Counted from the stretch's first letter, positions 25,047-34,017 are shown. The stretch: 64,000 bases of DNA from Pseudomonadota bacterium (GCA_963205115.1 CAUJHV010000075.1:49318-113317); one strand, 5' to 3'. Notes: generated by a model not told the origin, from the sequence alone. Program-made: numbers and translations.

Positions 25047-26114
25047 TCAGCGCAGACGCGCCGAGAAGAAGCCCACCAGGTCGGCCATGAACTCGTCCAT
25101 CTGTCCGGGCTTGCTGCCGACATTGACGCCGCGAGTGATGAAGGGCGTCAGCATCTTCGCCACGGCCTGATCGTTCGCGCCTGGCACCGGCTGCTGGCTC
25201 CACGGGTCCTGCAGCACGCCTTGCGCATCGAAATACACCGCCGGGGCCAGCAAGGCCTTGATGGCCTGGGGCCGTTCGATCAGCGGGTTGCCGTAGCCAA
25301 AACCGTGGCGCGCGTCGCGCATCAGACGGATCGACACCTCCGGGTTGCGCGGGCGCATCGCGCTGGCGTAGCCCTGGCATTGCGGCGTCGACACATAGTC
25401 GTCCGAGTCGGCCGAGACGATGCGCACGGCCGTCGGCGCGGTGTGCGGGTCGATGAACTGGTAACCGCACCAGGGCCAGCCGGCCAGCACGGCTCGAAGC
25501 GGCGGCATGCTGCCGAGGGCGGCCTTTGCCACTGGCGCGACGGCCGCATTCAACACGGCGATGCCGCCCCGGCTGTAGCCCATCGCACCCAGCCGGGCGG
25601 CGTCGACTTCAGCCACCCGCTCGAGCGCGCGCATGGCCGCAAAGATGTCGGCCGTCGAGGCGGCGAACGAAAACTGGTCCTGCGCGGCAATGGTGTCGCG
25701 CACGCCGCGTCCGCCGAACGGGTCCACCACCAGCGCGGCGATGCCGGCGTCGGTCAGCGCGCGGGCATGTTCGAAGTTGGCGGCACCCACGCCGCCGGAA
25801 CCCGGCGTGATGATCACGGCCCCCACCTTGCCGTTGCGGACCTTGGGCAGGAACAGCTTGGCTTCCAGCGCCACGGCCGGCGCCGAGCGCCCCGCGATGA
25901 TGTCTTCGTAGTTGACGGGGTTGGCGCTGGCGACCGCGATCGGGCGGGCCTCGATGCCGTTGGCCAGTGTGTTGAATCGTTGGGCAAACGGCGGGGGCGG
26001 CGCCGGTGGCGCTGCGGCCGCAGCCGGGGCTTGGGCCAGCGCCATCGGGCTGGCAACCATCGCAGCGAAGAGGGCGGTCGTCGCGATAGCGCTGCGCAGG
26101 CGAATCGGTGTCAT
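25047..26114 (-). CDS. Exported dienelactone-hydrolase-like alpha/beta hydrolase
   Basis: A 355-residue protein. A signal peptide (MTPIRLRSAIATTALFAAMV, cleavage near ALAQA) and a Pro/Ala-rich linker put it in the periplasm. The hydrolase domain has GSGGVGAANFEHA near the oxyanion region. The nucleophile is in GAMGYSRGG: Ser where classical dienelactone hydrolases have Cys. The acid is likely in SADSDDYV and the His in DARHGFGYG. The start overlaps the racemase stop by four bases (ATGA). It is the last gene of the ABC-importer operon. The substrate, an ester or lactone, is unknown. Confidence 0.8.
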   Translation of the reverse strand: MTPIRLRSAIATTALFAAMVASPMALAQAPAAAAAPPAPPPPFAQRFNTLANGIEARPIAVASANPVNYEDIIAGRSAPAVALEAKLFLPKVRNGKVGAVIITPGSGGVGAANFEHARALTDAGIAALVVDPFGGRGVRDTIAAQDQFSFAASTADIFAAMRALERVAEVDAARLGAMGYSRGGIAVLNAAVAPVAKAALGSMPPLRAVLAGWPWCGYQFIDPHTAPTAVRIVSADSDDYVSTPQCQGYASAMRPRNPEVSIRLMRDARHGFGYGNPLIERPQAIKALLAPAVYFDAQGVLQDPWSQQPVPGANDQAVAKMLTPFITRGVNVGSKPGQMDEFMADLVGFFSARLR

Positions 26115-26872
26115 TCGGCAGAGCCTTTCTGATGAACGGGTGAAGGGGATGCCGTGCGCGCGCGCATCCTTTGGGCGACGGCAACCGTGCGGCGCGCCAG
26201 GGCCTCGGTCGAATCGATGACGGCGATGGGCACGTCCCGCTGACTGATGACCACCGGAATCTCGGTGCAGGCCAGCACGATCACGTCGGGTCCGCGTGCA
26301 TGGAGGCGCCGGATGGCCTCGAGGAAGAACTCCCGGCCGCGCCGCAGATCGCCTGCCTTGACGGCAAGGATGCCGGGCAGCACCCAGTCTTCGAGCTCGG
26401 CTGGCGTGGCGTACAGCCATTCCCACTCGTTGCCCAGGCGCTTGCCGAAGATCTCCAGCTGCGTGGTCACGACAGAGCCGATCAGACCCACCCGCCGGGC
26501 ATGGGGCGCCACTTCGCGTATGCGGTCCGCCACCGCATCGGCGATATGCACGATGGGCAACGGCGTCTGCGCGGCCAGGCGGTCGTACCAGTGGTGCACG
26601 GTGTTGCAGGGCATGGCCACCAGCGCGCAGCCCGCCGCTTCCAGCCCGCGCAGCACCTGCACCATCGCCGCCATCGGGTCGGTGCCGCCGCCGTAGATCG
26701 CTGCTGGCCGGTCGGGGATCTGGGGTGACGAATCGAGCGTCAGCGGAAAGTGGTCCTGGTCGCTGCGCGCCGGTGTGGCCAGCACGAGCTTGACGACGAA
26801 TTCGGCCGATGCCAGCGGCCCCATGCCGCCAAGTACGCCGATACGCGGCAAGGGAAGGGTGTCGGTGCTCAT
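26111..26872 (-). CDS. Aspartate/glutamate racemase family protein
   Basis: A 253-residue PLP-independent racemase. It opens RIGVLGGMGPLASAEFVVKL, the family N-terminus. Both catalytic cysteines are present: Cys89 in VAMPCNTVHHW and Cys202 in VLACTEIPVV. GLIGSVVTTQLEIF marks the second domain. These enzymes invert aspartate, glutamate or related amino acids in the cytoplasm. It lies 58 bases after the permease gene of an acidic-amino-acid-type importer, so the imported compound may be a D- or L-acidic amino acid or an analogue that is racemised on entry. Confidence 0.88.
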   Translation of the reverse strand: MSTDTLPLPRIGVLGGMGPLASAEFVVKLVLATPARSDQDHFPLTLDSSPQIPDRPAAIYGGGTDPMAAMVQVLRGLEAAGCALVAMPCNTVHHWYDRLAAQTPLPIVHIADAVADRIREVAPHARRVGLIGSVVTTQLEIFGKRLGNEWEWLYATPAELEDWVLPGILAVKAGDLRRGREFFLEAIRRLHARGPDVIVLACTEIPVVISQRDVPIAVIDSTEALARRTVAVAQRMRARTASPSPVHQKGSAE

Positions 26873-26930
26873 GACGATCTTTCGCAGTGGCGCGTGCGGT
26901 CAGCCACGCGCAGGTCGGGTGCGGCGGCAG

Positions 26931-27623
26931 TCAATGCGTGACCGCCAGCCGGCCCTGCAGCTTTCTGACGCCGCTGGACAGGGCAAAGGCCATGACGAAA
27001 TAGACCACGGCCACGAAGAGGTACATCTCCACCAGGCGACCGTCGCGCCGCGCCACCTTGGTGGCGGCTCCCAGAAAATCGGGCATCGACAGCACGTAGA
27101 CGAGCGAGATGTCCTGGAACAGGATGATGGTCTGCGTGAGAAGCAGCGGCAGCATGTGGCGGAAGGCCTGCGGCAGCACGATGTAGCGCATGAGCTGCCA
27201 GTGGGTCATGCCCAGCGCACGACCGGCATGCAATTGGCCGCCCGGGATGGCCTGGATGCCCGCGCGCATGATTTCGCAGTAGTAGCAGGCCTCGAACAGG
27301 ATGAAGGTGATCAGGCACGAGGCGAACGCGCCGACCTTGATCGGCCGCTCGCTCTGCAGGATCCACTGGCCGATGTAGGGCACCAGGAAGTAGAACCAGA
27401 AGATCACGAGGATCAGTGGCAGCCCCCGCACGAGGTTGACGTAGCCGCCGGCCGCCAGCGACAGGGGTCTGATGCTCGACAGGCGTGCCAACGCCAGCAG
27501 CGTGCCCACGACGATGCCGCCGGCCATGGCATACAGCGTGAGCTGCACCGTGAACACCATGCCGGTAAAGAACAAGTACTGCCATGAGCGCGCGATGACG
27601 TCGAAATCGAAGCTGCTGAACAT
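26931..27623 (-). CDS. Polar amino-acid ABC transporter permease (GltK-like)
   Basis: A 230-residue inner-membrane permease with about five helices. GMVFTVQLTLYAMAGGIVVG opens the family domain, and YVNLVRGLPLILVIFWFYFL is typical of His/Glu/Gln/Arg permeases. The EAA loop that docks the ATPase is HAGRALGMTHWQLMRYIVLP. It ends with a short basic tail. It pairs with the permease encoded 24 bases upstream. No ATPase gene accompanies them. Confidence 0.92.
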   Translation of the reverse strand: MFSSFDFDVIARSWQYLFFTGMVFTVQLTLYAMAGGIVVGTLLALARLSSIRPLSLAAGGYVNLVRGLPLILVIFWFYFLVPYIGQWILQSERPIKVGAFASCLITFILFEACYYCEIMRAGIQAIPGGQLHAGRALGMTHWQLMRYIVLPQAFRHMLPLLLTQTIILFQDISLVYVLSMPDFLGAATKVARRDGRLVEMYLFVAVVYFVMAFALSSGVRKLQGRLAVTH

Positions 27624-27647
27624 GGCCGTCTTTGGCAGCTGCCGGGT

Positions 27648-28397
27648 TCATCTGCCCGCGGCGGCGGCGCCACTGCCGATCAGGCCGGGCACGCGCAAGC
27701 GGTGTTCCAGCCAGCGCATGAACTGCACGACCGTGACATTGACGACGAGGTAGATCACCGAGGCCGCCGCAAAGGCTTCGAAGACCTGCGAGGTGTAGGA
27801 CTCCATCGCCCGCGTGCGCGCGGTGAGTTCCATCAGGCCGATCGTCAGTGCCACCGAAGTGTTCTTGATCGTGTTGAGGAATTCGCTGGCCAGCGGCGGC
27901 ATGACGATGCGCAGGGCCTGCGGCAGCAGCACATTCAGATAGACCTGCGGCACCGTCAGGCCCAATGCCTGAGCCGCCATCGCCTGGCCCCGCGGCAGGG
28001 CCTGGATGCCGGCCTTGACCTGCTCGGCGACGCGGGCCGACATGTAGAAGGCCAGGCACACCACCGCGGTGTAGAAGGGCGAGTCAGGCAGCTGCTTCAG
28101 CGCGTCGCCCCAGGCCTGCGGCAGCAGCTCCGGCATCACGAAGTACCACAGCAGCATCTGCACCAGCAGCGGGATATTGCGGAAGACCTCCACGTACGCC
28201 TGGCCCAGCCGCACGGCCCCGCGCATGGAGGTGGTGCGCAGGGTGCCCACGGTCACGCCCAGCACCAAGGCCAGCGCCCAGGCGCACAGGGCCGTGACCA
28301 TGGTCCAGCCCAGGCCCGACATCAGCGACGAGAAAAACGTCCCGGTGCCCTCGGGATTCGCGTCCCAGAAGATGCGCCAGTTCCACTGGTAGTTCAT
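27648..28397 (-). CDS. Polar amino-acid ABC transporter permease (GltJ-like)
   Basis: A 249-residue membrane protein. The N-terminus MNYQWNWRIFWDANPEGTG matches GltJ-type permeases of glutamate/aspartate importers, with a loop before helix 1. The domain contains LGWTMVTALCAWALALVLG and VEVFRNIPLLVQMLLWYFVM. The EAA loop is MAAQALGLTVPQVYLNVLLP. The order receptor, GltJ-like, GltK-like is as in the E. coli gltIJKL operon, except that the last gene, the ATPase, is missing. Confidence 0.92.
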   Translation of the reverse strand: MNYQWNWRIFWDANPEGTGTFFSSLMSGLGWTMVTALCAWALALVLGVTVGTLRTTSMRGAVRLGQAYVEVFRNIPLLVQMLLWYFVMPELLPQAWGDALKQLPDSPFYTAVVCLAFYMSARVAEQVKAGIQALPRGQAMAAQALGLTVPQVYLNVLLPQALRIVMPPLASEFLNTIKNTSVALTIGLMELTARTRAMESYTSQVFEAFAAASVIYLVVNVTVVQFMRWLEHRLRVPGLIGSGAAAAGR

Positions 28398-28435
28398 GCG
28401 GTCCCGTCAGCCGTGCAAGGCACTTCGGGACGCGG

Positions 28436-29332
28436 TTACTCGTAGTCCTTGGGCTCAGGCGAATCGGTGGGCTTGGCGATGGCGCGCTTGAGTGCGGCGC
28501 TCATCGGCATGTTCATGTTGATGCCCTTGGGCGGCACCGGTGCGGTGAACCAGCGCGCGTAGATCTTGTCGATCTCGCCGCTCTTGAACAGCCCCGTCAC
28601 GGCCGCGTCCACCAGCTTCTTGAAGGCCGCATCGCCGCGGCCGAGCATGATGCCGTAGGGCTCGACCGACAGCGAGAAGCGCGAGACCGCGTAGTCGCCC
28701 GGCGACTTGGCATTGGCGATCATGTTGTAGATGATCACGTCGTCCGTGGCCAGCGCGGCGGCGCGGCCGGTCTCGACCATCAGGAAGGCTTCGGGCAGGT
28801 CCTGCACACCCGCCAGCTGAACGCCGAGTTGGCCGGCGGTGTTGAGCTCGGTCACACGCCGCATGTTCGAGCTGCCCGAGGGCGAGGCCAGCGTCTTGCC
28901 TTTGAGGTCGCCCAGAGACTCCACGGCCAGCGTCTTCTTGTGCATCAGCCGCGTGGCCGTCACGAAGGTGGTGGGCGCGAAGGCCACCTGCTTCTGCCGC
29001 TCGGCGTTGTTGGTGGTGACGCCGCATTCGAGATCGATCGTGCCGTTGGCGATGAGCGGGATGCGCGTGGCCGGACCCACGGCATTGAGGTTCACCTTCA
29101 GCGCCGGCATCTTCAGTTCGGCGCGGACCGCATCGACGATCTTCATGCAGATGTCCATCGAATAACCGATGGGCTGCTGCTTGTCGTCCAGGTAAGAGAA
29201 GGGCGCGGCCGATTCGCGGTAGCCCAGCGTGATGGCGCCGTCCTTGCGGATCTTGTCCAGGGTCTGGGCCTCGGCGCCGAGAATGCTCAGGCAGGCCAGT
29301 GCGCCTGCGAAAATGCGAACGGGTGTGTTCAT
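28436..29332 (-). CDS. Glutamate/aspartate-type ABC periplasmic binding protein
   Basis: A 298-residue receptor. A signal peptide (MNTPVRIFAGALACLSILGA) ends near residue 22. The bilobed binding domain begins TLDKIRKDGAITLGYRESAA, with PFSYLDDKQQPIGYSMDIC, IDLECGVTTNNAERQKQVAF and the hinge SLGDLKGKTLASPSGSSNMR. The CGVTTNN pattern is characteristic of the GltI subgroup. AGAGGA precedes the ATG by 7 bases. It is the first gene of an operon reading receptor, two permeases, racemase, hydrolase. The palindrome at 29434-29448 in its upstream region is probably its operator. Confidence 0.92.
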   Translation of the reverse strand: MNTPVRIFAGALACLSILGAEAQTLDKIRKDGAITLGYRESAAPFSYLDDKQQPIGYSMDICMKIVDAVRAELKMPALKVNLNAVGPATRIPLIANGTIDLECGVTTNNAERQKQVAFAPTTFVTATRLMHKKTLAVESLGDLKGKTLASPSGSSNMRRVTELNTAGQLGVQLAGVQDLPEAFLMVETGRAAALATDDVIIYNMIANAKSPGDYAVSRFSLSVEPYGIMLGRGDAAFKKLVDAAVTGLFKSGEIDKIYARWFTAPVPPKGINMNMPMSAALKRAIAKPTDSPEPKDYE

Positions 29333-29433
29333 GGGGCGGTCCTCTGGGGTCGTGGTGGCCTTTTCAAGGGCCGCTGAAGTGGCTGCACGGTCCCCGCCAC
29401 GCGCCGGTGAACCATTCCTATATATTAAAAATC

Positions 29434-29448
29434 TTTCCTTACAGGAAA
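29434..29448. promoter_or_regulatory. Putative XRE-cupin operator between divergent genes
   Basis: TTTCC-TTACA-GGAAA is a perfect inverted repeat inside an AT-rich stretch (29419-29450) between the receptor gene and the XRE-cupin gene. The right arm overlaps the ribosome site of the regulator gene. XRE-cupin regulators are known to bind palindromes of this TTTCC/GGAAA kind, so both autorepression and control of the importer operon are likely. Confidence 0.6.
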
Positions 29449-29454
29449 CATGCG

Positions 29455-30114
29455 GTGAAACCCTCGCCTGTCTCTACGCGTGCGCGCGCTGCGGTCCCGA
29501 ATGGACCCCACGCTGCGCTCAAGGATTCGCCCATCGATCTGCAGAAGTGTGTGGGCTCTGCCGTGCGCGAGCTGCGCTTGCGCGGCCGCCTGACGATCGC
29601 GCAGGTCGCTGAACTGGCCGATGTCAGCGAAGGCATGCTCTCGAAGATCGAAAACGGCCAGATCTCCGCCGGCATGGACACGCTCAGCCGCGTCGCCCGC
29701 GCGCTCAACAGCACCATGGCCATGCTGTTCCGCACCTACGACGTGCCCTCGGGTAATGCGCACCTGGTCAAGAGCGGCCAGGGCATGCCCTTCCTGCGGC
29801 ACGGCAAGCGGCCAGGGCACACCTTCCAGCTGCTGTCCTACGACCAGGGGCCGGACAAGCCTTTCGATTGTTTTCTCGTGACGATCGAAGAGGACTCGGT
29901 GACGCTGCCCACCAGCCAGCACGCGGGCATCGAGATCATCCACCTGCTCGAAGGTTCCTTCGAGTACCGCAGCGGGCAGTCGATCTATGTGCTCGAGGCC
30001 GGCGACACGCTCACGTTGCAGGGCGATGTGCTGCACGGGCCGGAGCGGCTCTTGAGTCTGCCCATCCGCTTCGTGTGCACGATCGTGTATTCGCAGCCCT
30101 CGATGCCGGGCTGA
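29455..30114 (+). CDS. XRE-family regulator with C-terminal cupin sensor
   Basis: A 219-residue regulator starting at a GTG with AGGAAA 6 bases upstream; the frame extends further up but has no ribosome site there. An N-terminal lambda-repressor HTH (about residues 35-90) contains LTIAQVAELADVSEGMLSKIENGQ. The C-terminal cupin contains IIHLLEGSFEYRSGQSIYVL, then EAGDTLTLQGDVLHG. This class controls amino-acid, amine or sulfur-compound uptake, with a ligand in the cupin barrel. It is divergent from the importer operon and shares the palindromic site, so that operon is its probable target. Confidence 0.9.
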   Translation: MKPSPVSTRARAAVPNGPHAALKDSPIDLQKCVGSAVRELRLRGRLTIAQVAELADVSEGMLSKIENGQISAGMDTLSRVARALNSTMAMLFRTYDVPSGNAHLVKSGQGMPFLRHGKRPGHTFQLLSYDQGPDKPFDCFLVTIEEDSVTLPTSQHAGIEIIHLLEGSFEYRSGQSIYVLEAGDTLTLQGDVLHGPERLLSLPIRFVCTIVYSQPSMPG

Positions 30115-30196
30115 ACCGCAGTCCGCGCCGCACGGCAGCGCGGGGAATGCAGGGCCTTCGGGCCGTGTCAGCGGCCGATCGGCGAAAATCCGCCGC

Positions 30197-31609
30197 ATGA
30201 ACCCTGATACCCGCGCGGTCGATGCCGCGAGCAGCCCGAATATCGCCTTCGTCTCCCTCGGCTGCCCCAAGGCGCTGACCGACTCGGAACTCATCCTCAC
30301 GCAGCTGCGGGCCGAGGGTTATTCCACCAGCAAGAGCTTTGCCGGTGCGGACCTGGTGATCGTCAACACCTGCGGCTTCATCGACGATGCGGTCAAGGAA
30401 AGCCTGGACACGATCGGCGAGGCGCTGGCCGAAAACGGCCGTGTGATCGTCACCGGCTGCCTGGGCGCACGCGCGGGCGAGGGCGGGGCGTCGCTGGTGC
30501 AGCAAGTGCATCCGAAAGTGCTGGCCGTGACCGGCCCGCATGCCACGCAGGAAGTGATGGACGCGGTGCACCGCCATGTGCCCAAGCCGCACGATCCCTT
30601 CGTCGACCTGGTGCCCGAGGTGCGCGCCGAATTCCGCGGCGAAGCCGGCATCAAGCTCACGCCGCGCCACTACGCCTACCTGAAGATCAGCGAAGGCTGC
30701 AACCACCGCTGCACCTTCTGCATCATCCCGTCGATGCGCGGCGATCTGGTCTCGCGGCCCATCGGCGAGATCCTCACCGAGGCGCGTGCGCTGTTCGAGT
30801 CCGGCGTCAAGGAGCTGCTGGTGGTCAGCCAGGACACCAGCGCCTATGGCGTGGACGTCAAGTTCCGCACCGGCTTCTGGGACGGCCGCCCGATCAAGAC
30901 ACGTTTTGCCGAGCTGTGCGAGGAGCTGGCCACACTGGCCGAACCGTATGGCGCGTGGGTGCGGCTGCACTACGTCTACCCGTACCCGCACGTCGACGAT
31001 GTGTTGCCGCTGATGGCCAGCGGGCGCATCCTGCCCTACCTGGACGTGCCCTTCCAGCACGCGCACCCGGATGTGCTGCGGCGCATGAAGCGCCCGGCCA
31101 GCGGCGAGCGCAACCTCGAGCGCCTGGCGGCCTGGCGCGCGGCCTGCCCGCAGATCGTCGTGCGCTCGACCTTCATCGCCGGCTTCCCCGGCGAGACCGA
31201 GGCCGAGTTCGACGCGCTGCTGGACTTCCTGCGCGAAGCGGACATCGATCGCGCGGGCTGCTTTGCCTACTCGCCGGTCTCCGGTGCGGCTGCCAATGAA
31301 CTGGACGGTCAGCTGCCCCAGGCCCTGCGGGAAGAACGCCGCGCCCGCTTCATGGCGGTGGCCGAATCGGTGTCGGCCCAGCGCCTGAAACGCCGCATCG
31401 GCGCGACGATGCAGGTGCTGGTCGACCACGCGCCGGCGCTGGGCCGCCGCGGCGGGCGGGGCCGCAGCTACGCCGACGCGCCGGAGATCGACGGCCTGGT
31501 GCACCTGCTGCCGCCGGAAAAGGCCTCGCGCGTGCTGAAGGTCGGTGAGTTCACACGTGCGCGCATCGTCGACACGCAAGGCCACGATCTGGTCGCGCAG
31601 CCGATCTGA
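30197..31609 (+). CDS. rimO: Ribosomal protein S12 methylthiotransferase RimO
   Basis: A 470-residue radical-SAM enzyme that adds a methylthio group to Asp of ribosomal protein S12. The N-terminal UPF0004 domain binds one 4Fe-4S cluster by Cys23 (VSLGCPKALTDSE), Cys59 (NTCGF) and Cys88 (TGCLG). The radical-SAM cluster uses Cys168, Cys172 and Cys175 in SEGCNHRCTFCIIPSMRGD, a RimO-specific sequence. RSTFIAGFPGETEAEFDALL belongs to the barrel. A TRAM domain closes the protein. Length is typical (about 440-470). Confidence 0.97.
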   Translation: MNPDTRAVDAASSPNIAFVSLGCPKALTDSELILTQLRAEGYSTSKSFAGADLVIVNTCGFIDDAVKESLDTIGEALAENGRVIVTGCLGARAGEGGASLVQQVHPKVLAVTGPHATQEVMDAVHRHVPKPHDPFVDLVPEVRAEFRGEAGIKLTPRHYAYLKISEGCNHRCTFCIIPSMRGDLVSRPIGEILTEARALFESGVKELLVVSQDTSAYGVDVKFRTGFWDGRPIKTRFAELCEELATLAEPYGAWVRLHYVYPYPHVDDVLPLMASGRILPYLDVPFQHAHPDVLRRMKRPASGERNLERLAAWRAACPQIVVRSTFIAGFPGETEAEFDALLDFLREADIDRAGCFAYSPVSGAAANELDGQLPQALREERRARFMAVAESVSAQRLKRRIGATMQVLVDHAPALGRRGGRGRSYADAPEIDGLVHLLPPEKASRVLKVGEFTRARIVDTQGHDLVAQPI

Positions 31610-31658
31610 GCGGGACCGCGCCGACACACCCACCGTCCATCGAAGCCAAACGCATCCC

Positions 31659-32843
31659 ATGAGCGACAAGAAGATCGACCTGCAGACCGAACTGATTCAT
31701 CACCCGTACCAGCCGCCGGCCCATTTCGAGGCCGTGCCCCCGGGCATCTTCAAGGCCTCCACGGTGCTGTTCAAGGACGTGGCCGCGCTGCGCTCGCGTT
31801 CGTGGAAGAGCCGCCAGGGCTACACCTACGGGCTGCACGGTACGCCCACGAGCTTCATGCTGGAAGAGCGCCTGGCCACGCTGGAAGGCGGCACGCACTG
31901 CGTGCTGGCGCCCAGCGGGTTGGCCGCGATCACGCTGGTCAATCTGGCCTTGCTGAAGGCAGGCGACGAGGTGCTGATTCCGCACAACGTCTACGGACCG
32001 TCTCGCGAGCAGGCGCGCAGCCTGCTGGCCCCGATGGGCGTGAGCTGGCGGGAATACGACGCGGGCGACCCGGCCGCGCTGGCAGCGATGGGCACGCCGC
32101 GCACGCGCCTGGTGTGGCTGGAAGCGCCGGGTTCGGTGACGATGGAGTTTCCCGATCTGCGCGCGTTGGTGAAGGCCGCGCAGAGCTTCGGCGCGGTCAC
32201 CGCGCTGGACAACACCTGGGGTGCCGGGCTGGCCTTTCGCGCCTTCGACATGGGCGTGGACCTGTCCATGCATGCGCTGACCAAGTACCCCTCGGGCGGC
32301 GCGGACATCCTGATGGGCGCGGTCGTCTCGCGCGACGAGGCGCTGGCCCACCGCCTGCTGCAGATGCACGGCGTCCTGGGCCTGGGTGTCGGCGCCAACG
32401 ACGTGGAGATGGTGCTGCGCGGCCTGACCAGCCTGCGCCTGCGCTACGAGGCACAGGACCGCGCCGGGCGCACGCTGGCCGGCTGGCTGGGCGAGCAGCC
32501 GGCCGTCACGCAGCTGCTGCATCCGGCCTTTGCCGGATCGCCCGGGCATCCGCACTGGGCCAGCCACTGCAGCGCCGCGGCGGGGCTGTTTTCGGTGATG
32601 TTCGATGCGCGCTTCGCACCGACGCAGATCGACCGCTTCGTGGATGCCCTGCGGCTGTTCCGCATCGGTTATTCCTGGGGCGGGCCGATGAGTCTGGTGG
32701 TGCCGTACGACTTGTCGACCATGCGCGCCGACGGGCACACGCGCCTGCCGGGTCACCTGGTGCGTTTTTCGATCGGCCTGGAAGCCGTGTCGGACCTGCA
32801 AGCCGATCTGGCGCAGGCGCTGCGGGCGGCTTTCGGGGACTGA
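31659..32843 (+). CDS. metC: Cystathionine beta-lyase
   Basis: A 394-residue PLP enzyme of the Cys/Met metabolism family. The start is the ATG giving MSDKKIDLQTELIHHPYQPP. YTYGLHGTPTSFMLEERLATLEGG is the family N-terminal segment in which Tyr contacts the cofactor phosphate. Asp184 in LDNTWGAG binds the pyridine nitrogen, and Lys209 in SMHALTKYPSGGADI forms the Schiff base. The pattern YSWGGPMSLVVP near the end matches MetC-type lyases. It splits cystathionine to homocysteine, pyruvate and ammonia in methionine synthesis. It starts 50 bases after rimO. Confidence 0.9.
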   Translation: MSDKKIDLQTELIHHPYQPPAHFEAVPPGIFKASTVLFKDVAALRSRSWKSRQGYTYGLHGTPTSFMLEERLATLEGGTHCVLAPSGLAAITLVNLALLKAGDEVLIPHNVYGPSREQARSLLAPMGVSWREYDAGDPAALAAMGTPRTRLVWLEAPGSVTMEFPDLRALVKAAQSFGAVTALDNTWGAGLAFRAFDMGVDLSMHALTKYPSGGADILMGAVVSRDEALAHRLLQMHGVLGLGVGANDVEMVLRGLTSLRLRYEAQDRAGRTLAGWLGEQPAVTQLLHPAFAGSPGHPHWASHCSAAAGLFSVMFDARFAPTQIDRFVDALRLFRIGYSWGGPMSLVVPYDLSTMRADGHTRLPGHLVRFSIGLEAVSDLQADLAQALRAAFGD

Positions 32844-32883
32844 CCGCGGAGACGTGGCGCGCGGGCGGCGCCGTCTTCGGGCG

Positions 32884-33492
32884 TCAGCCGACGCGCGCCA
32901 GCTCCGTCATCGCCTGGGCGATGTCGGCGGCATTGGCCCATTCCGCGCAGCGGTAGGCCAGCCGGCCGCGCTTGTCGAAGAGCACGACCTGCGGCGTGTG
33001 GCGGTCGCCGCCCGTGGCGCGCTTGGGGCGGCCGTCCAGGAAATCCAGCAGGGTGTCGCCGTTGCGGATGTCGGGCACGCCGGCCAGCCAGCGCGGGCCT
33101 GCTGCAAAACGCTGTCGCCACTTGGCCAGCGCCGCGGCGTCGTCGCCCAGCGGGTCGATGCTCACCGACAGCAGTTGCGCCGTGGGCAGGCGGTCGCCCA
33201 GGCGCGTCTGCAGCGCCGCGAAGATCGCGCCCTGGATCGGGCAAGTGGCGCTGCAGCCGGTGAACATCAGCTGCATGGCCGTGACGCGGCCTTCCAGCAA
33301 CGCCGGCAGTGCGCCGGCACGGCCATCGTGCAGGGTCAGTTTCAAGCCCGGCGCAGCGCGGCGCGGTTCCACCGGGCCCATGTTGGCGTGCTGGGCGCGT
33401 GCCGCCAGCGGCGCCAGCACCGCGCCAAGCGCCAGTGCCAGCGCGCGGCGGCGGCCGCCGTGGCCGGCGGGGGTGTGCGTCGAGCGGCTCAT
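32884..33492 (-). CDS. SCO1/SenC-family copper chaperone
   Basis: A 202-residue thioredoxin-fold protein. A twin-Arg-rich start (GGRRRALALALGAVLA) and hydrophobic segment export it to the periplasm. The copper site is complete: Cys80 and Cys84 in MFTGCSATCPIQG, with His165 in DRHTPQVVLFD. LSVSIDPLGDD is also typical of SCO. These proteins deliver copper to cytochrome oxidase CuA or other periplasmic copper enzymes. The start overlaps the cytochrome stop (ATGA), and the operon begins with a galactose-oxidase-type copper enzyme. Metallation of that enzyme is therefore a good hypothesis; no CuA subunit gene is nearby. Confidence 0.88.
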   Translation of the reverse strand: MSRSTHTPAGHGGRRRALALALGAVLAPLAARAQHANMGPVEPRRAAPGLKLTLHDGRAGALPALLEGRVTAMQLMFTGCSATCPIQGAIFAALQTRLGDRLPTAQLLSVSIDPLGDDAAALAKWRQRFAAGPRWLAGVPDIRNGDTLLDFLDGRPKRATGGDRHTPQVVLFDKRGRLAYRCAEWANAADIAQAMTELARVG

Positions 33493-33938
33493 CGGCTGCC
33501 CAGGAAGCGCCAGAGCGCCTCGCATTCGCTGTCGGTGACGGTGTAGCGGGGCATGCCCTTGTCCAGTTGAACCCAGCTGGGATCGATGCCGGTGCGCAGC
33601 AGGCGGCACAGGCTGTTGGCGTCGTAGGCCGATGCGGGGCCGCCGCGGCGCGGCACGGCTTGTGCCAGCGTGCGCCGGTTCAGCGCCGGGCCGACGGCTT
33701 GCGCGCCGGCATGGCAGTTGAGGCAGCGTGTGGCGTGCGCGGGCAGCGGGTCGTCGTGCATGGCCAGGCGCGCGGGCAGGGCGCGGTCGCCGTTGAACAG
33801 GGCCTCGCCCTCACGAATGGTGCGCAGGCCCGTCCAGGTGGCTGCCGTAGCGGCGCCCAGGCCGGCCAGGGCCAGCACGAGCACCCACCGCTCCACGCGA
33901 AGGGCCCGGCGCGAACCGGGCCCTGTTCCATCTGTCAT
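33489..33938 (-). CDS. Membrane-anchored mono-haem cytochrome c
   Basis: A 149-residue protein starting MTDGTGPGSRR. An N-terminal anchor (VERWVLVLALAGLGAATAAT) is uncleaved or a signal. The haem site is RCLNCHAG (Cys72, Cys75, His76), and Met129 in DKGMPRYTVTD is the likely axial ligand. The fold is a small class I cytochrome c. It lies 79 bases after the copper-oxidase fusion gene and overlaps the SCO gene, so it is probably the electron partner of the fusion's haem domain, linking it to the respiratory chain. Confidence 0.85.
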   Translation of the reverse strand: MTDGTGPGSRRALRVERWVLVLALAGLGAATAATWTGLRTIREGEALFNGDRALPARLAMHDDPLPAHATRCLNCHAGAQAVGPALNRRTLAQAVPRRGGPASAYDANSLCRLLRTGIDPSWVQLDKGMPRYTVTDSECEALWRFLGSR

Positions 33939-34017
33939 GGCGTGGGTCGCCTCGGTGGCGGCGGCGGCAGAAGCACGAGAGAACATCCCGGTGCTATCGG
34001 CGCCGCCGGCCCTTCGG

